64,000 nt of DNA, taken from Lichenostomus cassidix. Lineage: Eukaryota; Chordata; Aves; Passeriformes; Meliphagidae. The position numbers and the translations under genes were made by a program. The notes beneath the pieces were generated by a model. The model saw only the letters and a program-made list of their open reading frames with translations, was not told where the DNA came from and ran no database searches. The stretch is taken from assembly GCA_008360975.2 (NCBI GenBank), contig CM039183.1, positions 78,466,350-78,530,349 of the forward strand, read 5' to 3'. Shown here piece by piece: positions 25,775-40,700 of the stretch. Numbering within the stretch: the first letter of the stretch is position 1; each line of letters begins with the position of its first letter.

Positions 25775-28700
25775 GTGAGCATCCCTCTTTGTTTCCCCAG
25801 CGAAGGCCCGGGGCTGAGGAGCCTGCCCGCAGGGCACTTCAGTGGGCCTTTGAGCCGGCTGGCTGTCACGCTTGCTCTAATCCAGCTTGCAAAGCGTAAG
25901 GGTGATGGGAAATCTCCAGGAGAGGATGAGTTATTATTGCATTTCTTCTCTTATTGCATAATACTGCTCTTTCGGCCATTTTTTTCCTCATGACCTCTTG
26001 CCTTTTATCCAGGAAGACAGGGCAAAGAGCGCCTTTGGAGCAGGGGCTTGGATAAAGGGGAGGAAATCGGACACAGGAAAAAATGGATATGCACTTGTCA
26101 CTGCCTACTTCGGTCTGGTTTAAGCTAGGATGAGATATACATATATGATATTCCCTGAACTAGCCAAGCACCAGTAGGAGTGGGGCCATCTCCGCAGCAC
26201 TGCATCTCCACTTCTGGGGAGGTTCAGATGATGGTGTGCTTAAATGGCCAGGCACTGGGATAATGCTGTGCTGTAGACTGGGACAACCTTTGGAGAGTTT
26301 GAGGGCTGCTGCTGAGGTCCCAGATATCTAACAACAACTTTGTGAGCTGTCCAGTAGTTCGCATCATGTTTTATTGAAGATAGCCGTTGGCTTTATCTCA
26401 GTTTTATGATGTGTTTTGGGCTGACAATAGCTAGTTAAGTCATGAAACAAGGTTGAAGCAAAACATTTATTAGAAAACAATGAGCTAGTCGTGTTTCATC
26501 TTGACGATTTCATTTCAACTGTCAGTGCTTGAAAACACCAAGTAGTAGAATGGTGAAAGAATTTAATCGTGTAATATTTATTGGCCTCATTTACCCATAA
26601 TATTTCTGTCCAGCATTGAACTTGGCAGGTCAACAGCAGGTGGTGATATCTAAAACTAAGTGGGTTTCCCATGGTTTTTTTGGACATGGTAAGAAGTACT
26701 TTCAAGTAAAGATCAGCAGGTTTTAGGCAGTCCCTTGGCTGCTGGCCATTGCTAAGTAATACTGGTGCAGGTGTTTGTAAGTACAATTCTGATGATGCAG
26801 TATTTGTTAAAAGGAGGTAGCATTACTTCTGAAAAATAATTCCAGATTTCACTTCTGATGACTTTGTAGCTTAGCCTCCAAGTGACAAACAGTAGGCTGG
26901 TCTTTCAGTATATCTAAATACTCTTGTATATATGTCCAAGAAATGCTGATGTAAGCAGCATTTATTGAAGACTTATTAACTATATTGGAGTCTAAACTGT
27001 TGTTTAAATAGATAATTGGTCTTGATGTAATGTATTCTGTCATGTTTTCTTGTATATTTTAAAAAATCATTTTAGTTATTGATGTCTCTCCTACGTTGTT
27101 GTTTGGTAGCCATTAACACTTTTTAATCTGTAGGTTGTGTCTGGACTGTCCTATACAGACCATATCTGTTACTAGAAGCTTAAGCTTAAAAAAAGCATAG
27201 CTCATGTTTTTACAAACATGCTGTGTCTCTGTGTTTCTGTGTGTGTATACATAAATACAAATAAAAGGACTATCTGGAATAGGCAGGATAAAAGTGAGGT
27301 AGAAGTAATCTGCCAGTGTTATATTGAGGACCGTAAAGGGTCTGTGTTTAGATATGGGTGCTAATACTACTACTGTTCAAGAAAGTGGGTGTAGTGGAGA
27401 CAGAAGCTGGTAGAATCCCACACAATTTCATACCTGCCTGTATGTCACACACACAGGAAGAAAAGTAGTTATAATTTCCTGGGAAGATCTATGCCTGCTT
27501 TTCTTTCCATATTAACAAGCTGTAAGTACCAGTTCAGAGTTTAACTGACTGGGTGCATTTCAAGTTGGATAAGTAGCATTTGAAGATATGAAGAATAAAA
27601 GGTAAAACTTGGCAGTGCCTTACAATAAATTGTATGTCATGTTGTGAAGGATTTAGATGATTAAAAATTCTGGTTCCAGAGAGCAGTGGTTGGAGAGATG
27701 CTTTATGAAGAGATGTTATTGTGGTACTGATGTTGGGGTTCTGTGTCCTTAGGGAACTCTGTAATTTTATTTAGTGTTTTAGTGACCAGGTGTCAAGTCA
27801 CACAACCTCTCTTCTATTGCCCTACTTAACAACTGAGCTTTGTAAATTAAATTGAGAGATCAACTATTTAACATGGGTTAAGTAGTCCTGTAAGGGTAGG
27901 ACACAATGATGCCTGTCCTCATATGTTTTCCTCTGTTTAATTCCAGAGGGTTACAGGGAGATTATAGCCAACAAGGTGAGAGGTGGTGCATGAGGAAGGG
28001 GGAAAAGAACAGAATTAATGTCTTCAGTGTAGAAAAGCTGAGCTGCTAAGTGTTTACTTTTGTGTGGTTTTCTATACTTGCTATAGCTTCCAAATACAGA
28101 CTGTAATATAGATGCTGCTGTCCTTTGCATGGGCTCTGGGTGCTGGACAGGCTCGTCATGTAAAGCAATACTGAAGTATCATTCTGTTGCTATCCTATGC
28201 TCAGTAACAGGATTTACCATTTTCTTGAACTGCAGATCTCCTGCTAGTGAATTTTCAGCGACTGCTGGAAATAGTGCCAGATGGCATTAAATGAGCTTCT
28301 CAAGTCCCTGTGGGGGGGAAAGGAATGTAAATCTGGGATGCTCTGATGGTTTGGGACAGTTGAGCTCTGACCATTTTGGATTTACCAAACTGTTGTCATT
28401 AAAAAGTTGTCTTAAAATCCCCACAATGATATGGATTCCTATTCCTCAGCTAACCAGTATTTGTTAGCTAAATTATTATTCCCGTGAAGAAGTGGGGAAT
28501 TGGTAACTTTATTTTCATGCAGTGAGAAGGGCCATTGCAGAGTGGGTCAATAAGGCATATGGGCTATATATTAAGGATGTATAAACTGATAATTCAAGTG
28601 GCAAGGCAATCCTTATGCACAGCATAGGAGTTTGGTTCTCAGAATTGTTCTGAAAGATGTGTTAAGGCTTCACTGAGGGTTTAATTGTGTGGCACAAGTA

Positions 28701-31700
28701 AGAGACTGCTTCCAGTGTCAAATGGGAATAACTAATGGTATCTACAGGGAGATGCTTTTGGAGAAGGGAAGTAGTATGACTTCCAAATGTGAAAACACAT
28801 GATAGATGAGGGAAAAGTAAGTAAATCTCAACTCAGCTCTTTTTTAGAAAGGATCTCACTCAGAAACAGACCTTCAAGCTTTTATTTAGGGAAGTGAATT
28901 GAAAACTAGGGAGGTTTTTGCATCTGCAGGTGGTTGTAACAAGTTCCTGTTTGTGAAAATGATAAAAATGGCTGGGATTTTCCTTGACTTATTTTGCTGA
29001 CTGAATTGCTTTGCAGCAGGAGGAAGCTCTGCAGTGTCTATTCTGAAAAGACCACACGTGTCTCCTTACTTCTTCAAAGTAATTCTTGTAAGGTAGAAGA
29101 CCGTGTCAGGAGCTGAAAGAGATGTTTGTGAAAAGTGGAAACAAAGCAGATGAAGATCAAGATTTGATTTTCTGTGGCTGTGTAGATGAACTGTGTATCT
29201 GCTATAACTTATTTTCATCCCAAGTCTAATTTTGCATATTTTCATGTACCTGGCAAGCAGAGGCTCTGAAAAGAAGTTTGTAGTTTGATTCATGGTGGTA
29301 ACTGAACTGCAGGGCTGGTGTCAGTCTTTTGCTTATAGAGGCACTGCTTTCCTGCAGTGTTCTACCTTTCTGCTTCAAACTCTGGGGTTGACCTAACAAG
29401 TTTGAATCACTGTGGTCTTTAGTGTTGAAGTAGAAATGTCTGTTGACCAAAAGCAATTCATTAAACTTTTTTGCCTAGGCTCAGTAAAGATGAAGTTGCT
29501 AGGTTAGCCTTAGAAACCTCTGTCATATTCCTGAGGAATGTCTATGTCTGTTTTTTGAGAAAGGTGGGGGTCAGTGGAGCTACCTGGAGTCCCTAAACTT
29601 CAGTGGCTATTGACTCAGTGGGTTAAAGTATAAGGTTAACTTGGATGTGTACATTTCAGAAGTTGTTTGCTGTTGAAGTGATTTGGGGTGTGTTCCAAGT
29701 ATGTTGGCACTTGTGGCCCTTTCCTGGCGGTGTAGTGCAGATGTACTGCATTGCTCTGGAGTCCAGGTGACAGTCAGTCTTCATGGCTGTGGGAGTATCT
29801 TCAAGAAAATTGCCAAGAATGGAGTCCCTGTACACACTGGGCTCAATCCTTCACACTTTACTATTGAAACTGCTTTTATGTCTCACTGTATCTTGTATCC
29901 CAGTATTCTGTCACAGTTTGTGTGTGAGAGAACTGACTTTGTTGAAATGTTACCACTGAAGATCAGCTACAATAGTGGGTCTTGGTATTTGTTGTCATAG
30001 CTGGTGTGGATTTTATATTGTGAATTCCTCTGTCACCCCAGTGAATCATTCTCACACCTAAAAAGAAAAAATCCAAGCAAGCAGTTATTTTCTTTAATTC
30101 TTTATTGGATGTTGGGTTGGATTAGCACATTTATTGTTTGTAAGGACTCATCATCAGTCTTTATGTTGAATGGCTGTTTCTGAGGGCTTCTACCATGTCC
30201 TTTCCTAAAAGGATATTGAAGACCTTCATTTGGAGTCATGTAGACCTCTGAATAGGAGTAGAAATGTCTGTTGTGGGTAAGGGGAGGTAATAAGAAGGCT
30301 TTTTAGATTAGTTGTTCTTGAGTATTTATGTGGCATTAACTTTCAATTCCCCCCAGCCCCATACTGTTTTTACAGCATGTGTAATACCAAGAAAAGGTTG
30401 CCCTTTTAATCAAGCTAAGACTTAGCTAATTCTTCAAAATATGTTTGAATCAGGGTGGAATTTCGAATACATGTTAAGATCCAGATGTTGAAATATGGGC
30501 AGGGTCACTTGATCCTGTGCATTTCAACTGTTTTGTAAGTTGTCTTATGGTGCAATGCCTTAAGAAAGGAAATGGGAAGATGAGGGAACAGAAAAGTGAG
30601 TAAGCACTGTAATGTTAAACTTTTTTTCATCTAAGCAGTGTAACTTGATAAAGATAGATTGACTAGTCCTGAGGACAGGTATTCTTAGTCTTTTTCAATA
30701 GTAAGCAAGATCCTTCTGTTAAACATGCTTTGTCAAGGTCACGGGTGACAAATTCTGGGACAAGTCTGGTCTTTCTGTTGTACTGACTTCCATTGTAGAC
30801 CTTGATAATGGAGTAGCTATTTGTGATATGTTCAGGATGAGAGTGACCAGAGCATGGTTTTAATCACTTCTATTTAGTAGCTGAATATGGTTCATAATAG
30901 TCTCATAGTGTTGCTCCCTTAGATCTTGTGTGGCAGCAATTGAACATCTTCTAAATGACAACAAGAAAAATCTGCAATTTGATTTTCTGTGTTTTGATTT
31001 AATCTCTGTCTCTGATTTCCCAGCCTTACTTTTAAGCTCTTCTGTTTATGCCTTACATGGGCCTGTCATACTAGTGAGGAATTCTGTGAAGTCTCCAAAA
31101 AATGCTCTGTAGGTATAGTCAGTCCATGCTTCTGTGTCTCTGCCATGTGAAGGATCCTCTGAAGTGCTTAAAAGTAGATGACAGTCAGGATAACTTTGAA
31201 GGGCATAAAGCATTTTAAAGGCTACTCATTTTCTCTGCTTCTTTCTGGATTGAGAAATTGGTAGCCAAAGAGAATTTCCTGCTCCTGTAGTTCCCAGTTT
31301 TGAGGAAATGTTAGTATAGCAAAGGCACACTGCTTCTAGAATTTTGCTACTGCTGCTCAAGAGTCTTGAGACTACTTTGCTCTTCCTACCCTGCTTACTT
31401 TCCTCCAGTGCCGGGTGTCCATGACAAACTGTTGGCTGCAGGGCTGGCCTCTGTGAGAAGAGACCAGGACATGCTCTGTGTCACACACAGCCAGCTCCAT
31501 GGTGGATCTGCTGCAGTGCACAGCTGAGCCCATCCACCAAGCTTGTGGCACCTTAAGGAAAACAAACTTAAGAAAAAAGGACAGAGAGAGGAAGTGGGAA
31601 AAGAAATGGCAGAGTGAACACCAAGGTTAGAGGTGGAGCAGGAGGTACAGGACATACTCCATGGTGCTGAAGCAGATATCCCCTTCAACCTGTGGAAAAG

Positions 31701-34700
31701 ACCTCTGTTCTCAGAAGTCACAGCTGCAGCATTTCCTGCTGCTATAAAAACCTTGCCACGTGCATTGGGTTCACTCCCTGCCACTGAGGAAAAGAAAGGG
31801 ATAGATCTTCCTTAGTCAGCTGTGGACATACAGTATTGCTGAAGGAGCTGGCTCCATTATTTCTGAGGGTGGGGAAAAACTGGGGGTGGAGTGATGACAT
31901 TATATCCCTTCCCTTAGCCTTACTATAGCCTAAAGGTGAGTCCAAACAGTATCATTAAGTCTCCGTGCCCTAATCGTTTTTTGGAGCGTGGATCAGGATG
32001 CTGTTAAGGGTGGAAAAGCACAAGTTCTGTTGTGTGCCTAGGGGGAGTACAAGAATCTCACCTTGATAGTGATAAACCTTGAATCTCCAAGCTTCAACAT
32101 ACAGCATGCAGATTGGGAACAGTATTCTGGCTGGTTTGGACAGAGGTTTCAAATACCATGAAAATGACAAAGCAAGGAGTAAAGCATGCCAGAAAATCAG
32201 AGTCTGAATCTCAGTGTAGGACATGTAAAGAAAAGGATGGGTCATCTGGCACAGGGCTGAGCCCTGAACTCAGACTAAATACGATGATAGAAGAAACCTT
32301 CCTAGTAGCCTTGCAGGCAGGGATCTGTGGCGCAGGGTTTGCAGCACTACTTCTGTTCCTCTGAGTCAGCAGTATCAGCGAGATTGCAGTGTGAAGGCTC
32401 GCTGGTAAGCTGACATCAATGTATCCCACCCCATCAGATACAGCATGGCTGCCTGATTTTCCTTCTGTCCAAATTTTTGCTTGGAGGAGAGGTAGTGGCT
32501 TAAATTAACCTGAATAAACCAGATGTTGGCAATTGCTGGAAGGCAGTTGGAATACTTGGCAGAGGCTAGCTTGTCATTTTGCAGAGTATGGTAAGGTCTG
32601 CTTTTTCTGGAATCTTGCAAACCATTTGCTAGACCCTTAAAACATTTTTTAATACTTTTAATCTTGCTATTTTGATCGTGTTTACTTCTTAAGAGCTGGT
32701 TGAAAACACTCAGTGTCAATAAAAAATATATTTTGCTTGTGCTCATAAAGTCTCCTCTTTAGGTTGTGAAACACATTTACTGGAGCAGTTGAGAGCTGGA
32801 GTTCAGTACGAGAGGGAATATACTATACTAGCCATCTGCACTAGCATCACAAGTGATGTTGGACATCAGCCTTGAAATGAATGTAGATGGAATACTAGAA
32901 CAGTATTTTCTAGGCTGCTGGCAAATGGGGCATTCACTGGGCTTTTGAGGCTTATGGCTTAGTTGTAGGCACAGGAAATGATAATGCACAGTATTACCAT
33001 TGACTTCTGGACCAGCCAAGTCTAAATACCTTTCTGTTTCTCTTTTCTGTCCAGGATAATGTGATCTCATGCTTTGTTGTAGATTATATTTGTATCTTAG
33101 TTTAATGAAAGGGATTGGATACTAAAAGGTCCTGTGTTATGCTAATGTTGTGTGTTTCTGTAATTTTTACTCTGGCCATTTGAGCTGAGGCTCAGTCAGT
33201 TGCCTGTCCTAGAGTCTATTTTTTCTTGCAGTTGATAAAACGCAAATGTGTTATGGTGTTTTTTGTAGAGGGGGTAGAGTAGATAGACAAGATCATGCTT
33301 GAAGACCACCAAGAAAGAAAACCCTGCCTCTCATGTGTACTGAGAGCTGCAGGTTGCTGACAGGACATGTCTGCAGCTGGGGTCTGACTTGTGGAAATCA
33401 ACTCTTTCTGGTTGTAAGCCAATATGCAAAATTACCACAGGTCAAAAGCAAATTGGCAGGAGCTCCTGTGTTGCAATTGGGCCACAGAGTTCTAACAGTT
33501 GAGCCATATGCTTTGACAAGGTTGCTTTAATGACTCAAAGAAGGAATGAAAAAGAAAACTATGTTCTTTGCTCATTGTTTCTATGTGTTTAGGAGACTCA
33601 GTTATGGCTGAGATGCAAAACAGTGGTAAGGATAGATTGGAGAGTTTGGTGTCCACTTGAGCTAAGATTGTTCCACCATACAATTAAAGGCCCAAAGGAC
33701 ATGTCTTTTCAAGAAAGTGTCTTAAACTTTTCTGTCCTAAAGAAGTGGTACAAGACTGTTGGCTTGACTAGTGGCAGTGCAGTGCATCACTTCAAACTGA
33801 CTCTTGGCTTGGCACGAGCACAGATGACACGATGGCAGCGGGTGCTTCCATAGCAGATGGTCAGGGGTTAGCCTGCAGAGCCTGGCAGGCTCCTGGTGCC
33901 TCTGGCATGGTTTTGTTATATATCTTAAATCTCTCTGATAATTTACCGTGTTCTAAAATGGTCCTCCACAGAAGTGAGAGAGAGACATGACTGCTCAAAG
34001 CATGAATAAAACATGCTGACTTGTCGCCCACATTGTTTAAACGTATGCAAGTTTGCAAGTTTAGAGGCAGGTCCTCAGAATAAGGCAGTGATCGGTGATC
34101 TTGCCACAGTGCAGGACAGCATTAGTGGGGGTGCACATCTTTAATGTAATTGAAGAGCTGACAGAGATGCACTTCAGTGGGAGTTCAAACTGTTTTTAAC
34201 AGGTCTCTTCCTTTCACTTCTTGCTTCAAGGAGTGTAAGACTTGTATGAAAGGGGGAAGCCAGCTGTCCTGTTTCCTGCCTCTGAAGGCTGCTGTTTCTC
34301 ATTACATATAGGTCAAATATAGATGGAAACTTTAACCTGTCATTGCATCAGTCCTTTAGCAACCCTGGGATTTTCAAATATGACCTTTTAAAATGGACAC
34401 TTGGGTTTGGATCCTGTTGCATGACTCTGGAATCCAGAGTATGTTCATTATGCCTGTAGCTCTTAATCTAAGTTTTGTAGCTTCATCTAAATGTATTTAT
34501 AGGAGAATATACATTTTGTTAAGGGACAGCAAGCCAGACGGAACTCAGCATATTTACCGTGCCAGTGTTTTGAAAACATATACATTTTATCGTGAGTGAT
34601 GTTTTGTTGCTGGCAAGTGAAACAATGGTATTTTCATATATGAGCCTTGCTTACAACTTTCTGATCTGATCTTTTAGTCTATGAAATGACTGTGAAAGAC

Positions 34701-37700
34701 TCTACATTAGAGTTTTTCTGGTTTTTCTAAGTTGATTTAAACTTCAAATTGCTTTGTTATTTGTGAATGGCAAGAGTTTTAACAGGCAAAGTTTGCTATG
34801 TTTGTAATAGGCGAGATTCAAGAGCTGCTTCTTGTTCATCAGAAAGCTGGAAATTGCTTAGAGAGCATTATGAGAAACTACCTTTCAAATACCATGCTCC
34901 ATATCATGCTTAGGAGTTAAAGTGTCACTTCTGGGTGTTCTGGTCGAGATCTGACACTGCACAAAGCTTTGGTGCCTGGATGTGAGCCTGTGTGGTAGAT
35001 TCCAACTTCCTCACTCATCAATAGCATGATACGAGACTTCTACTGCCAGCAGCAATTGCATCACCCGGAGGCATTGGTGACTTCAAACTGTTGATAGCAA
35101 CTTAGTACTGTCAGGTTTTTTTAAATGTTAGGAGTCCTAACTGCATCTTCTATCTCTCAAGTAGTTGTTCCTTTGAATTTTTTTTTTTTTTACAACATCA
35201 AGAAATCTGCAGTATGTGAAAGGTGGCTGGCTCGTGTTGAAGAGTAAAGTCTGTTGGGAGTGGACTTTAGTTTTTTTGGAATCTTTGAGACTTAAACTCA
35301 CCTGTCTGTGTGGCAGAAGCTTATTGTTTAACTAATGTAGTGCAGGGGAATGGACATAAAGGAATTGCACATTTAGTTTCATATTTTAACTTTTTTTTTA
35401 GCAAGGAGAAAATAAAGCTGTGTCTAACTGTGAAGGATATCCACCATTTTGTTAAAAAGGCTGTTTTAAGGCACAACATTCAGATATGAGGCAGCCAGAT
35501 GGTTTTAGGAGCTCTTCTGCTTTATGGTAGATACATAGATAGAAGACAATGGAATGAAATTATAGCAACCATGGTATAAAGTACTTGCTGCTTAGTTGCA
35601 GCTGCTTCAGTGTGTTCCAGGAGGTCATACTGTTGCACAGGCTTATGCAGAGGTTTGCATTATGCTTGGTTTCTTTTTCCTACAGATACATTCATGTTTT
35701 CAAAAGGTCTGCCTGCATGGTTGTGGGCATTTCATTCCAGGTTATGTCATTGTGTGGCATCCACTGATGAGAAAACTGGACTCAGAGAATAGTCCTGCTA
35801 AGGGAGGAGGAAAAGCATGGACCATGGCCTGGATATTGAGTCAGATGTGTCAGCTTCTGAGGCTGCCTACTGAACTGATCTCTTTCCAGCATAAAGGTGT
35901 AGCTAATTACCATGTCACTGAAGTTGCATGTTGTCTCATCCCTACCCAAATTTTTTTTGTTCTGTTAATGTATTCCCAGCATGTAACAGCTAAGTATTGG
36001 AGCTGGAGCATCAGGCTTCTTGCAATGTATTTTCAGTGTCATTTGGCTTTTCAGTGGATTGCAAATTGCTGTTCTGGGCAGAGTTGATAGGCTAGTGATA
36101 GTTTTATTTCTACAAGTTTGTTAAAAACAAATGGTTTTCTGAGGAAAGGAGATAATTTGGGGGTGGAATTCTTCTCAGATTGCAGTATTGCAACTGAAAG
36201 AGCTCGGGTATCATGCCTCAGTTGATTACCACTTTCTGCCAGATGTTTGGAGTGTGAGATCAGCCCAGCATGTAAGGCTCATTAGAAAGTGCTGTAGTGC
36301 AGAGATTACAGTAAATGACCCAGGGCTGCTGTGGCAAACATGAAATCCTTGTGTTTGTAGTGGAGCTGTACTTTCCAGCTAAAAGCTTTCATTGTTCCTG
36401 TTACTGATATTCCAGCAAGCACCCAAGTCCTAACAGTTACGAAGTGATACAACCAACAGGTAATCTTAGGGGTTAGTCACTTTCATGGAAGGATAATCAC
36501 AGACCGTGTCTGGAATCCTGGTATCAGGCTGTGGATGTGCCTAATGTCAACAGGCAATTGACAGTAGTCATTTAAGTAGATCTTATTGACTATAGTCCTC
36601 CTAAGCAATAATTGTGCAACTCTATAATGCCTTTAAAATTGCTTTGTTGTTTGCAGCAAGAGCTGGGATGCAAGAGAACTGTCACTTTAATGCTTACATG
36701 GATGGAGAGAACAATTCCCTTAGAGGAAATCGAATAAATGCTTTGAAGGCTCTGGCAGAAGATTGGCTGGTGGCTGCAGTTTCTTCTTCAAATTAGTGTG
36801 TATTTTGGTTAAGGCTTCCAGGTTTGAAGTGCTGAAGGAAATGTCTTGTAGAATGAGGTCTGAGATTTGCCTTGCAGGATAAAAGTTCCTTTCCATACAA
36901 AGTTATTGGTCAACAGCTATTTGTAATGTTAGCAGGGTTTTTTCCATGTCTCTTCTTCCCTTAGAGTTTGACATCTAAGATACCATATTAGGGTACTATG
37001 GGAAATAGCATTTCTATAAGACAATTACTTTTATATTTTAACCCTATAACCATTGGTTGGTGTCCACCAAATGCAAATGGAATTGTGCATATCTAAAACT
37101 ATTAAGAGCTATGCAAGAAAGGTAGTGCAATGATGATTTGTGGCTCAGCTCTTACTTCCAGTAAATCAATAAAATAGGGAAGTGGCACATTTAGCTCCAG
37201 AATTACTTGTTGTTTCATGTCAGCTTAAGCAGAAATGCTTAATTCCTGTATTTGAGAAAAAAAAAAGCATGTTTCTGTTGAGCTAGTTGTGGAGCAGGAC
37301 TTGTGTGGAAGGAGGGTTGGAAGTGGGTTGTGTGGGTGAGAGGAAAAGATCATTAAAGTGGTGATTTCTCATCTTTCCTCTACTTTTCTGAACTTGTATT
37401 ATTGCCTGAGACAGATTCTTTGCTATTCAAAGTGAGTGAATTCTGTAGAAATGAGGTTCAAGATTGAACTTCTTACTACTTTGGATAGGGAAAAGATTCC
37501 ATGCTTAGTAACTAATACTTTTCCTATAGTGACGATGCTTAAAAGAGCTGTGGTAGCTGTAGGTGGGAAGAAAGCAGGTAGAGTCCTTGGACCATCAGGT
37601 CTTTCCCCCTTTGTTTAGTGTTCTGGCTTCATATGTGCGAGGCTAAAAAGCTGCTTTCCATAGTATGTTTGTACTAGAAAGTTTGTGTAGCCTATCTTCT

Positions 37701-40700
37701 GTTATTCCAGATATGTAATTCCTGAGTAAAAATGAAACTTTTATTCTTCTGACTGGTTGGATCATAGGTGTCAGCAAGATCTCAGACTTTATTAATAAAA
37801 TATATTGATTGCTAATTAATTAGCAGTCTTAAAGACTATACTTAAAACCTCAATGGCTGCTCCTTAAAATTGAGCTTCCACAGCTGGCCTGAATGTCACC
37901 TTTCAGGTGTACTACTCTCCTTGAGAGAACTCCAGTGTAAACATTAAAGGTAGTGCACACTGTTCTGCCCCAAAGGCAGTGGTGCTCGAAGTTCTGGGAA
38001 CTTTTCTTTTGTGTAAAAAATATTCATAGTCCATGAAATTTGAACGAATTTCTTAAAGCCAGCTTTTGTTTGTTTGTTTGTTTTAAATGCAGTATAATCA
38101 CACTTTCCCCCCATTATTAGTGCTTAGAGAGATCGCTCCTCTGGTTGCACCCTTTTAGATCCAGTAGAAGACCATCTGATGGTTGGCTTTTATCTCCTGT
38201 TTCCAAGAGAGCTGAACCTGAACCTCTCACGAGAAAAAACCATACATATAAATAATTAAGGACCAAAAGGAGCATGAGTCCAGCATAACTGATGTAACAT
38301 TGCTAATGAGCTGGGGTGATTTTTGCAGATGACTTAAAGCCAAATACCTCGCCTCAATATGTTGGTTAAGGAGGAGTGCAAACCATATGAAAGTATGTTG
38401 AAATGAAATCCAGCAATGTGTATGGGCAGTAGAATTTTCACTTTGTTTCAAAACAGGTGGTTGATAATTCAGGAGGTGGTGCACTGCTGTATTTAAAAAG
38501 GAATGGTGAGATAGAAAGATGATTCTAATAATCTCTTGAGGTTCAGAGTTTGGAGGACACTCCAAGAAAAATTTGCTAGTACTCAGTTGTCTACCCTGTC
38601 TCTCCATGGACCATTCATGTGATTGATTGGTTCTGCAAAACAATAATACTATGGGTAGTACAATATGAATGTGAGTAGGCAGAGAGGAAGAAATTGTCTA
38701 TAAAAGCTTGTCTTGGTGTGGGGTGCTGTTTGTGGTTCAAAGACTGATTGTTGTGACCTCTCAAACTTCAGGGTCTGCAGCAAGTATTTGTCCTCACAAG
38801 AGTCTGAGATTTATTTTGGAAGAAGGAGGTCTTTGAAGCAAGGCTGGAGAGAGGAGGTAGCAGTGCCCCAAGGGCTACAGCTGCATCATTGGGAGTCGTT
38901 ACAATACTGGAGAGCATGTGCTCGGTGGAAGATTGTGTTTAGGTTTGTTGAGTTGGCATAGGCATGGAGGTTCCAAGGCAGTATCTAAAAGATGCTGTTC
39001 TTTGATAAAACTTGCTGAGATCAAGGTGAGGTATAGCAACCCTTGAGGCAGACTTTTGGGGAGGAAGGAGGAGCTAGCATGAATGGCAGTTCTGCTTGGG
39101 GTGATTGTTACAAGCCAGATCAAGATGGATGTTTGTGAAGACAGGGCATGCTGGAAGTGAAAAGAGTAAGTGATAAATTATAACCTCAGAAATTAATTCC
39201 AAACTCTTTTCTATGGAACTGCCTGATAGTCAAAGCCAACAGCATTCAAATTATGTCATGTTCTTATGAGCAGTTGTTGTAGAAGCAGAAACTGATAACT
39301 TTGTTCTGCTTTCCAGTACTGTTTCGTGGTCAGTTTCTGTAGATGTGGAAGTTCAGTACTTGCATTGGTTAGCACAATGCTGCAGTAGCTTCCTAATGCA
39401 GTTCTGTCTTGCAGTGGGGGATTGTACTCTTACTTGCCTATTTAACTTTCTTGGTTGAGGCTTGTAAACTCTTACTCTGAGCTGCTTTGCTCTGTTCTTG
39501 ACTAGCCTGGATTTGAAACAATCCTGCATTTCCTTTTCAATAAGTTCAAGACATTATTGAAATGCTTATAAATGAGAAAAAATGCTCCTGAAGTCTATTG
39601 TAGTTTTTGAGTAACAGTGAGGAAGGTCTGTCGGGGGTTGGAGAAATTTGGCAAAGTTTAGGAACTGAATGTATGACACAGCTCAGATGCTGAGGCAGCT
39701 TGTGTGTTAATTCAGTCTGGAATGACAGCTGCTCTTAAATTGGCACTGATATTCCTCTGAACAGAGAGGTCTTGTGCTCTGCTGCTACTTCTCTGCATAC
39801 TGAAATGTAAATTGTGAATAATTAATTATGAACTGGGAAATCCCAGATCTGTTTATTAAAGAATTAAGGAAAAAAAAAAGCCCAAAGCAAAACAGGAAAA
39901 AACCCTGCCCAGATTCAGAATACAATCTGGAAAGGTAAAGGACTAAGAGGGATTCTTTAAAGTGTTGTATAATCTCTCTCGTTAAGAAGAAAAAAAAAAG
40001 AACTAAAAACTAGAAACTAGTTTTTAACAATACTGAAAGAGTCTGAAATTCTGAAACCTTTGAAACTTTCTTACTGTTCCCTTTTTTACCTTATGAGCTT
40101 AACAAACACTAAAACTAGTCCCACCTTTTAGTGGGCTCTTCAAAATGTCCTGAAGAGCGAGCTAAGATCTCTTAACTTACTTCAGTCTGCCTCACTGAAC
40201 TTCTACCATTCTTCCTCTATTTGGCAGGTTTGTCTTTTTATTAATGGAGGTGTTAATTAGAGAAGAGAAGTAAAGCTAGAGTATGATTAAGTTGGAGTTG
40301 GTTTAAGTCTGGGTGAAAAAATTGGCCTGCCCAAGATCTTAAAGACTGTGGTTCAGGTTTAAGTTATGGTGTCACAGAATTGACAACCATTTATTTCTTC
40401 TATGTGCATTGATTTTCCATCTCAAAGCTTAACTAGAAAAAGTATATTGAAGTAAAATTATAATTCAAAATAATATCTCTAAATTGAAGAAGTCTTTAAA
40501 ATAGCAGCTATGAAAATGAGAGGAAATAGGAGAAATCACGTATTGTGATGTGGCAATTATAATTTAGTCCCACAATAAACAAATGGATTCAAATAAAGGG
40601 TGTATAGGTCTTCGTTGTCCACTTGCTTCACTGCTGTGGAAGTCATGGTGAAAGCACTTGGTGCTATTGCAGTACAATTCCTGATTTCTTCCTCTGCTTG

